Source: Branchiostoma floridae (taxonomy: Eukaryota; Chordata; Leptocardii; Amphioxiformes; Branchiostomatidae). Taken from it: DNA of 64,000 nucleotides. Below the pieces are notes generated by a model. That model saw only the letters and a list, made by a program, of their open reading frames with translations, searched no databases and was not told the DNA's origin. The position numbers were made by a program, and so were the translations under genes. This document shows positions 9,568 to 22,300 of this stretch, piece by piece. Position 1 is the stretch's first letter. Each line of letters begins with the position of its first letter. The stretch spans positions 12,740,354-12,804,353 of the forward strand of contig NC_049992.1 in assembly GCF_000003815.2 (NCBI RefSeq), in the 5' to 3' direction.

Positions 9568-10227
9568 CTATTGGACTTTTTTCGATAGCTCTATTATCGA
9601 CACATTTACCCCTGGAAGTGGGCTCATGACAAATATGTCAGAGATGGCATACCCACACTTCTGGTACAGGCTTAGAGCATTGAGATGAAATTCGGTGGTG
9701 CTCATAAACATCTCCCGGACTCCGTCAGACTTGCAGAAATCTTCAAAATGTCTTACAAGACGCCTGGCAAGACCCTTGCGTCTGTAGGAAGGCAGGACAC
9801 ACATCCGGGTTAGCTCTGCTCTGGTGTCACTGACTCTGTCTAACGCAACCGTTCCCATTATCTTCGACTTCTGCCCGTCGACTGCAACCCAAAACCTGCA
9901 TCCGGTCTTACCATACCAGGTGAAGATGTCCTGCAGTTCTTGTTGATTCCGCTGGCGGTGCCCCTGATGCATCTTCCACAGACACCCACAGCAAGATAGG
10001 AGAGCAACGAGTGGGGCTAACACGACGGACAGGACTATAGATCCAGTCATTGTGTAGAATATAACCAGAAAACAAATAACCAAAATCTTGCCCACTGATT
10101 TCATCATAAGCCGTGAGGCTTTCCGTAGGTTGACTACTTCTTGGAAAAGATTAGACAGCACCATCTCGGTGACTTGTTGTGTTTCGTTTTGTCGAAGGTC
10201 TCTGATGATCACCTCGCTGTTTTCCAT
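9568..10227 (-). CDS. NAT8-like GNAT N-acetyltransferase with membrane anchor
   Basis: A single exon of 219 codons. Residues 1-40 resemble the start of the NAT8 family (IIRDLRQNETQQV). A long hydrophobic hairpin at about 47-78 (ILVICFLVIFYTM, SIVLSVVLAPLVALL) would anchor it in a membrane, as for NAT8 in the endoplasmic reticulum. The GNAT fold follows: CRFWVAVDG (110-118), IMGTVALD, LTRMCVLPSYRRKGLARRL with the acetyl-CoA loop R-R-K-G-L-A (149-154), and the C-terminal ALSLYQKCGY. Length is close to human NAT8 (227). The frame extends 38 codons upstream to 10341, but a good acceptor (caacttttcag) lies just before the ATG at 10227 and homology starts there, so that start is preferred. The substrate is unknown; vertebrate members act on cysteine conjugates or lysines. 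Confidence 0.85.
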   Translation of the reverse strand: MENSEVIIRDLRQNETQQVTEMVLSNLFQEVVNLRKASRLMMKSVGKILVICFLVIFYTMTGSIVLSVVLAPLVALLSCCGCLWKMHQGHRQRNQQELQDIFTWYGKTGCRFWVAVDGQKSKIMGTVALDRVSDTRAELTRMCVLPSYRRKGLARRLVRHFEDFCKSDGVREMFMSTTEFHLNALSLYQKCGYAISDIFVMSPLPGVNVSIIELSKKVQ

Positions 10228-10341
10228 AGCGCTGAAAAGTTGAAACACGTAATGCCAACGTAACCTGTTGGGATTGGATATTTTCATAAAATTATGAACA
10301 GATAAAAAGGCATCATTTGCAAGCAAAGTCACAATATTCAC

Positions 10342-12407
10342 CCTTTACCTGACAAACTACTGTTAAGTTTATTACACTCAAATACATTGAGAAAGATTCC
10401 TCCAGCTTTTTGCTACATTATGTAATATACACAACAAGTTGTCTGTATACGTAACTATTAACCGTCTTGTCTATGTCATTGACCGTATGAATTTCTTTGG
10501 AGAAGAAGAGGAAGGAGAAACTGACCTAAAACGATATGTTTTAAATTCTTTCATAGTATTTGAAGGGAAAGATCGATAAGGCAAAGTATATCTTTTGATT
10601 TCTTTACAACGGTTTTACTTATTCAATGTGTCTGCTAAAGACAAAAGTAACAAATATTTGTGGTGTTAATTGAATGAATATTTCAATACATCAAGTTTGC
10701 AAGCGATAAAGTTTCGATGTATATCTTGTTTGTTTTTCTTTGATTACACATGTTCTAAGATATGTGTACCTTTTTTAGTCCACTAACTGTATTTTGCTAG
10801 ATACTGTCAACACACATCAAATTGATAGATGTATTAACCTGTGTTTATTTCTCGCTGGCTGGGGTTAATGACCCCTCCGTAGCGGCAACAATAGGCCCGA
10901 CCGCTAGGAGCGCGATTTTAGTCAGGCTAATAGATTGTATATTGCCATACGAAACATAAAATCAGTAACGTAGTAGAGGAAAGAAAATAATGAATTGCAA
11001 AGTAACCAGTGACCCGGTGCCTATTTACCAATGATTGATAATAGGTACAAGGTTCACTAAAAGTAACTGAACATCGTCTGTCCAGCCCCCCCCCCCCAAT
11101 ACAGCCCAAAACGGCTACAATATTTAAGTATATATCGAGTGTATATGTAGTCGTTTTTAATTTAACGTGTGAGTGACCTGTTTGAATCGACAGAACGAAT
11201 CATTGGCTTTCGTGAAACGTGAAATGAATACAGTTTTACGTACCACCCCCTCCCCACACATATAATAGGCATATACTGAATCCGGGCGTGGTCAAATAAA
11301 TTAGTTTCAGCAGACAGGATATCTGTTAAGCATCACACAAGCTTATACAAAGGAAAACATAACAGACAGTGTACCTGTACTATTATAGATTCACAAATAC
11401 AGTCACTCTGTTTCAGTCGTCTTGGTAGTCACTATGACTCAGCTCAGTGCATGAGGTGCAGCTGACGTATGACCCAAAAAGCTTAGCCCCCTGACCTATG
11501 AACTTTGTTCTACTGAGACTTCGCGCGAACTTTGAACCACAGGTCGGACGCTTCTCTCCCACTCTTCTGATTCGAGTCGATTTTGCCCTTGCTACCTTTA
11601 GACTTTGGCATTTCTAGACTTTGCCATTTTTCATCCATGATAAGGACATGTGACTTTAAGTTAAGCTTATAGAAAGCCCATTGACTCACTGTGTTCTGCA
11701 AAATGTAAAGGACATGTCTATTGACAGGAACATTCTGTCAAAAGTGCAAACGAAATTCTTATCGACAGGATCATGCTGGCCAGGTGTATTTACAAATAGA
11801 GTTCAATGGCGTCATGCATTCGCCAAATGATGTTAATCTTTTCGATTAAGGTTTCGATATACATTACGTCACTTGTAAAGGGTAACATCACTTGGTCAAT
11901 ATAGCGGTATTTCAACAAGGGTATGAGTGGTAATAAGTGTGCCTTATGCCATATACGTTGGGGAAGTACAAGGGCGAGCAAAAGTCTGAAAGTAACAGTT
12001 CACTTTGCTGGACCGTCCTTGAAATGTGCTTTCTGCAGTAGTCTATTTTGCCGCTAGTTGGCGCTAGAGTCACGTAGGCGCTTTCCTCCCATGTGGTATG
12101 GCCGCCACGATTGAGATTTATATGGAAGATATAAGTCGATGACAGAGGGTCACGGGGCCATGGCCCTCCTGTGTTCCTTATGAAAACATGTCGTTATAAT
12201 GTATCAACACGTGTCATAGACAGACGACTAGTGTTTCTTTTAAGCGATTTGATACAGTCTTAAAAGTATGTCACAATTCTGATGGATGGCAAGAAATGTC
12301 AACAGAAGGACTTCTTTGGTCACGGAGTCTTCAGTCATGCGAGGGACAAGCAAACGTGGTAACGACTGCAGAAATCGGTTTAAAACTTGAAAAACGCAGT
12401 CATACTA
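10342..12407. other. No gene recognised
   Basis: AT-rich upstream flank of the acetyltransferase, probably including its 5' UTR exon. A GTTAATGACCCC stretch near 10864 resembles one near position 124. Poly-C and short low-complexity runs occur at 11087-11097. No coding or RNA homology was seen. Confidence 0.4.
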
Positions 12408-12554
12408 GCCTCTACCAGGTTCCCAAGGTCGCTAGAAAAATACTACAAAATAGACTGAAAACACACCAGAGGAGTTGGTTGGCCGAGGAATATAGTTTGT
12501 GACCTGTATTCCTCGGCCCACCAACTCCTCTGATGTGTTTCAGTCTATTGCCAT
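12408..12554. mobile_element. MITE with TAGCCTCTACCAG end, cut by the assembly gap
   Basis: The left end reads TAGCCTCTACCAGGTTCCCA. An internal hairpin (ACACCAGAGGAGTTGGTTGG and its complement) follows before the gap at 12555. It is closely related to the complete copy at 24080-24269. Confidence 0.65.
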
Positions 12555-12654
12555 NNNNNNNNNNNNNNNNNNNNNNNNNNNNNNNNNNNNNNNNNNNNNN
12601 NNNNNNNNNNNNNNNNNNNNNNNNNNNNNNNNNNNNNNNNNNNNNNNNNNNNNN
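12555..12654. other. Assembly gap (100 N)
   Basis: Exactly 100 undetermined bases. The size is probably conventional. The gap falls in a palindromic MITE, a likely cause of the break. Confidence 0.98.
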
Positions 12655-12734
12655 TTTCGCTTGCTAGTCACGAAAAGACCCCCATAATATATATATACTA
12701 GTATTAGGGGAACAGCGAAAGAGCAATAATTCCG

Positions 12735-12826
12735 GTAGCTGGGTTACCAAACCCCAGCCGATCTCAAAGTATCTATCGTGCAACACGAAAGATATATCTG
12801 AGGGTGGGGTATGGAAACCAGGCTAC
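12735..12826. mobile_element. Short inverted-repeat element
   Basis: The imperfect inverted ends TAGCTGGGTTACCAAACCCC and the complement of GGGGTATGGAAACCAGGCTA bound about 92 bp. The core (AGTATCTATCGTG...) resembles the element at 25713-25791. No clear target duplication. Confidence 0.5.
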
Positions 12827-12991
12827 TCTTTCCCAGAGACCCTCTATACGTTTGAAAAATCTACATTCTTGCTGTGTCCAGTGTAATGTCATTTTTTTAC
12901 ATTGAAAACGCACACCTCAAAACGCTTTATAAGAAGGGGGGAGGGGCGATACTATGGCTGACATATAACCCTATAAGACATAACTTAAAAG

Positions 12992-13248
12992 TTAGGTGCA
13001 CTACTCTCACGGCGCTTGCGTCAAGCTTGCGTCACTGCGGGGTTGCAACACTGCGTAACTGTTTTGTTCTTTTCTCCGATTTTGTTTAATTTAGATGTTG
13101 TGTAATACGTAAAAGTTTGACTTAGAAGACGACGAAATACACAAGTCACACAAAAAGTTAGGAAACCCGTTCATCTCTGAAATTCGTTGAGTATCTTTCG
13201 AACCCCGCAGTGACGCAATCTTGACGCAAGTGCAGTGAGCGTGCACAT
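12992..13248. mobile_element. MITE with about 50-bp inverted arms
   Basis: The arms share CTTGCGTCAAG, TTGCGTCACTGCGGGGTT and outer GTGCAC blocks in inverted orientation. The interior (CGTAAAAGTTTGACTTAGAA, ATCTCTGAAATTCGTTGAGT) matches the interior of the element at 5612-5940, so the two share ancestry. Confidence 0.7.
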
Positions 13249-13570
13249 TTAGCCCATCTTCTTTTGTCTGTATGACATGGTGGATGATCAGGATTAAAGA
13301 AAGTGATTCTGTTGGCAAAAGCCGTGTTCAGAGATGGACAGTTTCAAGCCATGTTCAGAGATGGACAGTTTCAAGTTGTAATCTTACCATCAAGACCTGA
13401 TCCAGACCATCACTCCGACACGCTGACAGGTCCTAATCCGGGACATCTGCCTTTTGTGATGTCCCGGATTATCTCCGTCACACTACTCACCACAGAATCT
13501 ATCAGCTCGCACCGACACGAATGGAGGACACATGTTCTCTTACCTGAGGTACCATGACCTAAGGACAATA

Positions 13571-13693
13571 TAGCCTGGTATCCAGCCGTATTATAGCTCC
13601 CGAATCTCTTCTGTCCTTTCTGTAAATACGTAATGCATTTGCAGAGAGGACAGAAGAGACTCGGGAGCTATGATACGGCTCGATACCAGGCTA
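13571..13693. mobile_element. Hairpin MITE with 9-bp target duplication
   Basis: Ends TAGCCTGGTATCCAG and the complement of GATACCAGGCTA enclose arms sharing CTCCCGA..CTCTTCTGTCCT around a short loop. The direct repeat AGGACAATA flanks it at 13562-13570 and 13694-13702. Same end type and duplication length as the element at 5612-5940. Confidence 0.85.
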
Positions 13694-13814
13694 AGGACAA
13701 TAAGGTAGTCAAGCTTTTACTTGTAAACTGCATGTGTTTTTATAAATACACTGTCCAGTAGATACTAAATTTAGTACGAACAGAATACAAGAGAAGGAAA
13801 TGACCCATAAAATA

Positions 13815-13900
13815 CATCTCTTGAACTTTATTGACAAAACAAAGGCACATGACTTTTGTACAGACTTCGGCAAGTATAGATATATATATATACAGATATA
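13815..13900 (-). repeat. Possible retroelement 3' tail
   Basis: On the minus strand this reads GTACAAAAGTCA...TTTGTC AATAAAG. The same arrangement is at 30610-30670 and a weaker one at 47275-47340. Shared words plus an AATAAAG end suggest 3' ends of one dispersed LINE or SINE-like family. The family was not identified. Confidence 0.35.
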
Positions 13901-15965
13901 GATACTATTTGACACAGCAATTACATTGTACTATGTATATGGATCTATACAGTCACTATATGGGGTTCATCTAGCTACACATTTCTTCCAAGATCTAAAA
14001 GTTCTAAGATGTAAAGGGTTACAACAGCATGAACAGGTAGTATATAGAAAATCATGAGAGTTGTATCTGCTTCAAATGTACTTTCCATACTTATTTGCAA
14101 TTGTACACTTTTCCTCGTTTCTGCTGGTGATAATCTTTCCCATCCACGACACAGCAAAGTCTACAAATTGATTTATCTTCAGCTTTATCTTCAGGCAAAT
14201 CAGTGTTTGTGTTTTTATGTAAATATGTACCCAATCAAAAACTTCATCTACCATCAATTCCGAAATAAGGTGCCCTTTAGTAATTTACTAAACCATTTAT
14301 CAAAGTTTACATGACACTAATAGCACAAAGATGTAGGTTCTGTTTCTGTAGGTCAGTGTTAGTTTTGAACAGTCTTACTGGATAATTACGAATAGCCCCC
14401 TCCTCCATTTTCTACTCCGTGCGGAATGAAGAAGATAGATCACTTAAGTCATGATGGACTCGGAAACAAGTACAAATAAACACGTAGATGAGCCTTTTCA
14501 TGTCATCAATGACGATAAAGGTAGAGATCTGTCATAATGTGAGCTTTTATGTTTGATTATTTCAAAGAGTTATTGAAATTCATTGAATTAAAAGTTGATT
14601 TACCAACGACAGAGATTACAGCTTATTCCGTGCGCATTGATGAGAAAGTCTGTTCCCGAGTGCCAGGTTGTTTAGGGTGTTGTTACACAAACACTGGCGG
14701 GAAAGTAGACTTCTCTGTGGGAAGAGTGGCCGCCATCACGCCTGTTTATTTGAAGAGGCGGCGGCTAATGTGTCTGCGTTTCTGCCCATCCCTCTGTCCA
14801 TGCGCCTGGTCCGAGGTCGCCATTCACGAACACTTTTACCCACTTTTATGATCTTTTATCTTCGACGTTATAACCATTTCCTAAGAGTGCATACCAGACG
14901 TGATCTACAAGTGTTACATAGATATTCCTTTCTTAGATATTCTTTTCTTATTTATGATCTAAAAGTAAGAAGAAACCCCTGGAAGAAGGTGATTTCATTT
15001 GCCGGTTTGGAAAGTCTTTAGGCGAAGTAATTCTACCACTTCCTCTTTTAAATCAAGTCCGACAGCTGATGCTTGATTAATGGTACTACTACTAGTCTGT
15101 TCTGTGTTTTACCGATTGCGGGGATTAAAAACGGTTTGCTGGTCGCTGATACTTTCCGGAGAAATGTCAAGACAAGGATTTTATCAAAACATCAACATCA
15201 TCTGGCCATTCTGGGAAACTTGCCTCTTTCATAAATTCTGTTTTGACTCTGAACTTCAACAAATGACTCCGAAGATTTCTCCTTTCTGTTTCGAAGCTTA
15301 CAACAGAGACTGTAATTGTAATGCAATCGTCTGCGATCTTAACTTATCATTCAATGAACAGTACGAAATATGTGAAGTTTTAGGTGAAATTGAATTGAAT
15401 TTCTGTGACAGTATTGTTCTAAATTGATGTAATAGAAACGTACTTCAGCCACGAGGCCACATGTACGTACAAAGTGTTACAAGATAAACCAGTCTTTCCT
15501 TCATTTCTTCAGTCAGTCCCTGTCCTCACATTAGATTTGCCAAACTTTGATTGAAAGATGAGTCCGGACTTCCGTTGTCCCGGGGAGGGACACCGTAACA
15601 AATCAGTTGGCCCAGATTCACCCCAGATGTGCGATAAATGGTGTAAATGGGGCCCTCTAAATAGCCTGATGGTGGACCGGGTCACCGGGAAGGGCTCTGG
15701 GAACGGCGTGTTTTCCTGTCGTTTGCTCCGCGAAGAAGAGGCGACCTGGGCTGTGTCAGTCGTGGCGTGTAACGTGTTCCATGTGGGGAGTGACGAGTCT
15801 GATGATCGGATGTTTCACTAACTCAACTCTTCCTGTCGCACCACACGGGCTTTATAGAAGGATCCTGTTAAAAAACAAGTGTATGTCTGAACAATGTTGT
15901 TGTTGTCATTTAGCTGCACTTACAGTAAACAAGCAAACAAACAAAACAGGTTAAACTCAACTTAA

Positions 15966-16085
15966 GAGTAGAGTAGAGTAGAGTAGAGTAGAGTAGAGTA
16001 GAGTAGAGTAGAGTAGAGTAGAGTAGAGTAGAGTAGAGTAGAGTAGAGTAGAGTAGAGTAGAGTAGAGTAGAGTAGAGTAGAGTA
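15966..16085. repeat. Pure (GAGTA)24 microsatellite
   Basis: 24 uninterrupted copies of GAGTA, bracketed by ACTTAAGAGTAGAG-like words on each side. Long frames reading through it (repeating LLYST on the minus strand) are artefacts. Confidence 0.98.
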
Positions 16086-18914
16086 GACTTAAGAGTAGAG
16101 TGATCCTCAATGCTTCGTTCAGTGAACGTGAAAACTAGGAATCCTCCAATTTTGCTTCAACGATTTCTGTCATCACTCTTAACATTACACTAGATTTGTT
16201 TTACACTAGAATTAGGAGATTGACTTGATGAAACTGAACACGTATCATCCTCATGATTCTCATGATGTAGATCACCGCCCCCTCTCGTTAGACACGTAGT
16301 TGAACTTGTCTTGCATGAAGAGCCTCGTTAGTAGTTTATTTATTCGAGGTTCGGTCTACTGTTGGAACCCAGCGGAACTGATGTCATCCAGATCGTCTGC
16401 AGTCGGGGCTGTTGCTAAGGGCGAACCATTTATTTGCGGGGAACATATTTCTGATAGGGAACATTCATATTCAAACACCCTGTTAGTGTATAGATATTTT
16501 AAGTGGACTATTGTATGTGACATAAGTTGATAGTGCACCAGCACCTGTATTTATTCAAAACAACAGTCCTGTACCTATCTTTTGAATATGGTACTGTCCA
16601 TAATACCTTAGTTTAACATATCCTGTGGGACGGTCCATTGCCCCTGGGGGGGGGGGGGGTGAGGGTGCCACTGATGAAAAACAGCCAAGGTGTTGATAGC
16701 TTCCTATCAGCGGCCATTACCACAGAACTACCCTGCACCACAGGAGGGCATAAACAGTTCCAAGTTGTTGAACTTGTTCCAATGAGGTTTTATTGTACTC
16801 TCCCTGATATGATTTGTGTCGAAGTCCGCGCTATCAAAGTTCCTTGTTCTGTCGCCATCTTGGGGAGGGGTTTGCAAGATCAAGTTCACGAACATATGCG
16901 ACGTGCTTATGAAAAACGGTCTGGGGGTTAGAGTGTAGAGCGTGAGATGATATGTTTCTGTTGTGAGGTCAACATACTTGAGCTGTGACGACAGGACCGT
17001 AGCTCATGCTCGCTAACGGCATCGATGACAGGTGAATTATGCACGGGGCTTCAATGTCACGGCCCCCCGCCAGGGGGCAGTTCAGACCCACCGCAGGCGC
17101 CCTTGTAAAGAGGGACCACCGTCCGTCAGCAGTTGAACACCCGAGGGAAAACGTAGCAGAGGTAGGAACGCAGATCAAGGACTCATCGCGCAGATAAACA
17201 CCAAAAAATAAATCTATGTGCAAAATACCGCTGGAAAATTAAAACCTTTTCATTTACTAGCTATTCATGTAAAACATGCTGGGCTATAAATCTGTCCACC
17301 GAAAGTGGATTTGGGGTTTTCACAATTTGACAATTCTGTGAGGTTATCATTGTGGTTTTATATGGTAGGACCAGACCTATTTTATATGTGAGGAATCAAA
17401 TGGGGGAAAATTTTGCCACATTCAAAACGGAACAGCCCTTCTCCCCATCCACCTATTGCTCGTGCCAGATTGACATATTGAACCAATCGGAATACCGATA
17501 CCTTGATAAGTAATAGCGGTACTGTATCAAGTTTCATCTAATTGATGAAAACGATGAGTGTTGGGGACTATTAAGTCGATACTGACCTCACACGACGGCT
17601 GTATGGTTGATATCAACCACCGGTTAGACTTAGAGGTGGAGAACAGCTCATGCAGAAATCAGGCACGGTTGTAACTGATACCCCTACACAGGAACCGATG
17701 GCTGGGAGGGTGGGGCATATAACTACAACATTTAGCTGCCATCATTTTTCTTCTGTGGATTGTTTTGTCAGGTAAACGTAACCATTAGACATCACATACA
17801 TTACAATAATGCAAACCTTACACTAGAAAATTACCGAAGGAAATTACGTTCAGACTATTCCCTCCCCTCCCCCATAGGGCAACAATGTGGCTCAGAGAAT
17901 AAAGTTATCCATGGCAAATAAATGGCTTGTCCTGTTTTAGTAGAGAAAGTCTTGAGTAGACAGTCAAAGAATGTCATTCCTTCGGCCATCAAACTGTTTC
18001 TAATTACCAAAAGATAGCCCAGATAAAGCCATACTTATTTTTCATCTCTTGGAAGCAAAATGCATTGTGTAATGTTGGTTTTCACCAATTATTGACTTGA
18101 AATTACCGACCAACAATGATTAGGATTTTTTAGAAATCGTTTATATCAAAGCTGATAATTCTTCACAGTCTAAAACGGTTTCCGTCTATCGGGACGAGTT
18201 CTGTAACACGTGCGCCATCTATCATAAGTGATCACATATCTCCGTGTACTCCCTCGTCGAAAACACTCCATCTAGAGTTACCGCTGAGTGGTATCTAGTG
18301 TCATATCAGAAGAGCATGTCATCGCCTTACTACCACCTACTTATCCAACTCCTAATCCGGCCAGAAGATGGCCGTCACTTCACCTCGTGTGACTGCGTGC
18401 CTTTTTTTCCACGTCCTTCTCCTTGGGGGATGCCTTCAAGACAAGCCGAGTTTCCAGAAGCCAATGGGAAAGCGGGGTTATAACTCTTCTTGACAGGATT
18501 TGCATAAATCCCAAGAGGTTATCAGAGCATCTGCGGTGCAGGACCTGTGGCTTCTTTACCGAGAGACATGCGAGCAGTACCAGTAGCTTAGGTTAGAAAC
18601 CACTTTGTCTGTGGTGTTTCTTTCTTAAGAACTTTCGACAAGATCTCGCTCGGGATCGCCTTGTATGTGTCGTCGTGGATTTATGTCTGAAATACCTGTA
18701 TCGATCGCTGAGAGGAGCTGTTGTGTGTTATTTGACGAGTTGGTCGGTGGATCGGAACGGACAGCCCGAGAACGGTCGTACGGACGTGTTCTCTTGTCTG
18801 AGTGACAGACAGATCGATCGATCGGCTTCGCAACTTGTCTCTACCCTTTCCGACCGGTTCTATCTTTTATTCTGCATACTCGTCGGGAGGACATACAAAC
18901 AGAGTGCCGTCACA

Positions 18915-19320
18915 ATGATGGCAGTACAGCCCAAGTCATGTTTTAGTATCGAGTCGCTGGTTTCTAAAGACCCTCCTCGGGTTGACCGGCCCCGGCTCCC
19001 GCCGCTGTCGGCGCTGTGGGGGATACCGTGTTACACGGACACTGTCAGCACGGGCTCGGTCGTACCCAACCTACCTCCCGTCAAACTCTGCTCCTCCGGG
19101 CCGTCCGCGTTCAGGAACGGGCTCCGCACGGCGACGACGTTACCGAGTGTCCCCGTACCGCACTACGTCCCCGGGTACAGCCCGACAGCGGGGGTGGCCG
19201 CGGTCCCGCCCGGGCATCATCCCGCTCCGCCCGGCTTCCTCCACCCGCAGCAAGCCTCACTACCCTGCCATCCATGGCTTCTAGCGCGCCACCAAGCCGT
19301 CTTCGGACACAGAATGCAAG
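18915..19320 (+). CDS. Emx: Exon 1 of the first Emx gene
   Basis: 135 codons plus one base, GC-rich compared with its flanks. Encodes the [10 protein letters not shown] motif at 10-19 and the HPW...FGHR block at the end. Donor atgcaag|gtaatc, phase 1. Confidence 0.95.
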
Positions 19321-22300
19321 GTAATCATACCCATACCTCTGTCAAACTTCTTAGTAAAGTAAATGCCAGGAAAAGTATCTAGTAGCGATGGTAAAAACAT
19401 CGCTTGGAATAGAAGCTACGTAGAAGAAGAAAGTAGAAGAAGAAGAAAGTACGCTAGTTGTCAGTTTCTAGGGTCACACATGGTCAACAGTTTCTTGACG
19501 CATCTACACGTTTAAATTACTATCTATAAACGACCACCTTCAAGGTACATGTATAATGATTTTTAAAGATCTAGAATAAGTATAAGTGTGAAATATTGTG
19601 TCTTACCGGTAATGGTTTACTGTAGTGGTTATCACATAAGACGGTGCAAAAAGACAGTAGTCTGGAAGATTTATTTCTTCAAGGAAAACAAGACATTTTT
19701 GTTACTTGAGAAGATGTAAACTCAGTAGCAACCGTAAATCTTATTTACTGTTTACTAAGACTGTATGTCAATCATCTTTAGTTGTGTCTTTTCATAAGAA
19801 AACTCCGAGGAAAAATATCTCTGGTAGAACCGTGGCAGCACGCGTGCCTGTTTGTCCGGATTTGTAACGAGGCGATAATGAGAAGAAAATCAAACAATGA
19901 TCAGCGCTTTCACTTTGTTTGAACTGCTTGATTGAACTAAATAAATCCTCCCCAAACACACTTGTCTGTGATAGCCGTTTCAGGGTTGTCACGGCTATAC
20001 ATTTAACTTATCTAAGGGGACTTCGTTTACACATTTTCTGGCCTAGTATTGTTTAGCAAGATATAAACTTACACGTTTTGGTCTGCAGAGTTTTCTCTCA
20101 TCGTTTTAGATGACAGTGAAAAACGTGAATACAAAGTTTTCCACGAACATCTTCGTTTACTCATTTGATTTCTGGATAGCTTCATACTTTCCCGTATTGA
20201 GAAATAAAGGGAACAAATCTATTAGAAAACGTCCTGATTAATCCACTTGGTTGTTGATTTCAACACACGATATGTTATACAAGGGACGACATAGCTAAAG
20301 AAAATACGGCATGTAAATACAATGTTTAAACTTGACACATTGTTGTTCACATTGACAAAATCATTCTTAAAATATTTGGATATGATAGCTTGGAAAATAT
20401 GATTTTGATTATCAAGTTTGACAGCTATTCAATTTGTAACTAAGAAACATGACGCAAGTGAGGAGATACACGTACACATCCAAGGCAGCCGGCCTTCGCT
20501 GTACATCCGCACTGAAAATAAGAATAAGTAATACATTTTGTAGCTGCAATATATTTTGTAGATTATCATTTTTATGATACAAAACGTTCACCATATGCAT
20601 ACTCAGCAAAGCTCTAAAAATCTTATTCTGTGCATGTGCTTTGGTAGAACTGGTATGTAGCAAGCTTGGAATCAAATATTTGAGTTATTGTATCCTTACA
20701 TATCTAAGAGATTTCTCTGATATTATAAAAATCACGTACGATTGCGTTTTTATTACGTTAATCTCAATATCATTAACGTTTTCTGCAATGTATTTTCCTT
20801 CTCAATATATGGAGAACGAAATGCTGTGCGACAAAATGGTTTTCTATTTCCCAACTAACAATCCATATGTTGCGCTTTCCCACACTGGGGCGAACATTGA
20901 TACATGAGTTGAAGAGCCAACAGTCAGTGGGTTTATTCTGGATTATTTGATATTTTACGATGGGTTCTTACGATTTGAATATCGAATCTAGCAAAAATTT
21001 TGATTCAGTATGTACGAATACAACAAGCGAAACTTTAAAATGTGAAAACAAATTCTTTGTCAAAAACTTTGACCGTTATATTAGAATACTTCTAAATCAT
21101 ACACTATAGTTCAAATAAATTGATGATGAATCGTTTCTTAATTCAGCCCTTTAATGTAACCAACTAATCTTGTAAACAAATGAAAATACGGCCATACCGT
21201 AGCACCATGACCATGTCAGAGAAAACATTTCTGTTCTAGACAAATCCGAATGAAGCCGTTTTCTATGCTCTTTGCCGAGAAACAGCGTTACAAAGACATA
21301 CCTTTAGAATTTTTTTCTAGATACAGATATAGGTATCCTTGCTGTATTAGTGTCCAAACAATTTACCAGCGTAACCAGTGTTATACCGTAGGAGTGAACG
21401 AAAATTTGCTCTCCTCTGTCCCCCACGCGGGAGCCATCTTGGCCAAACCTGGCGGCGGAAGAGAGAGGGGGAAGGGTGGGAGAAATAATAAACAAGAACT
21501 TACTTGGAATGCGACACATCTTTTGCTCGTTATCGTGTTGACACACACCCGTGTCTGTATACATCATCGGTCAATTATGAGCATATTAAGGGGAATATTA
21601 TGTCAACTTCCCGCTGGGATGTTTATTGTATTCTTGCCCAAGCCAGCCTTCGTTTACATGCATTCTCCGCCAACCTCTTAGGATACACTTATGATAAGAG
21701 TAACGTTTTCTTCCAAATGTGTAAGATATGTAGCTTGAATCTTAAGCACGCCATTTGACATATTCTCGGCAATAGGTACATGTAGGGTTAGGCTAGATGC
21801 ATGATGTTGTAGGAAATAGCAGTTGTCAGTCGGGGGATGTCATGGGATGTTTGGGGTCAAACGGTTTGACATCTCGCTCTTGGCCGTACCTCCCTTGTAT
21901 GTCTACACTGATGAGAATCAGCTAGCCGTAGACAGGAACTTAAAATTTCAAAAATAAAAGAAATATTTCCCGTTTGGGCGTACTTATTCATTAATACTTT
22001 ATTCATTAATCGTGAGAAAGAACAAGAGAACTTGTGCACTCAGAATGGTTCATCTTATGAAGCGTGTTGTGATGTATTTTCTTCTTTTTAGACCCAGGAA
22101 ACGGACCAATCCTTCTCGCAAATCCGTTCCGGAAACCGAAGAGAATCCGGACGGCGTTCACCCCGTCACAGCTGCTCCGGTTAGAACACGCCTTCGAGAA
22201 GAACCACTACGTAGTCGGACAGGAGAGGAAGCACCTAGCGCAGTCTCTGAGTCTCACAGAAACACAGGTACGTGTGTTTTACATATAGTCTCTAAAACTC

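Larger units (their letters stand above)
13249..18914. other. Upstream region of the first Emx gene; no gene recognised
   Basis: Holds the MITE at 13571, a possible retroelement tail near 13815-13900 and the (GAGTA)24 tract. The longest frames (100-117 codons, 14.5-15.4 kb) show no family resemblance and no splice context I trust. Promoter and 5' UTR of the Emx gene must lie in the right-hand part. A tandem GTTCAGAGATGGACAGTTTCAAG-like duplication is visible at 13326-13376. Confidence 0.4.

Noticed and set aside
10228..10341. 38-codon N-terminal extension of the acetyltransferase
   Set aside because: A splice acceptor precedes the inner ATG, and NAT8-like similarity begins only after it.
15910..16110. 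Frame with repeating LLYST
   Set aside because: Translation of the (GAGTA)24 microsatellite.
18675..18914. 80-codon in-frame extension upstream of the first Emx start
   Set aside because: No Emx family resemblance. The second copy and the FSIESLV motif position support starting at the tandem ATG.
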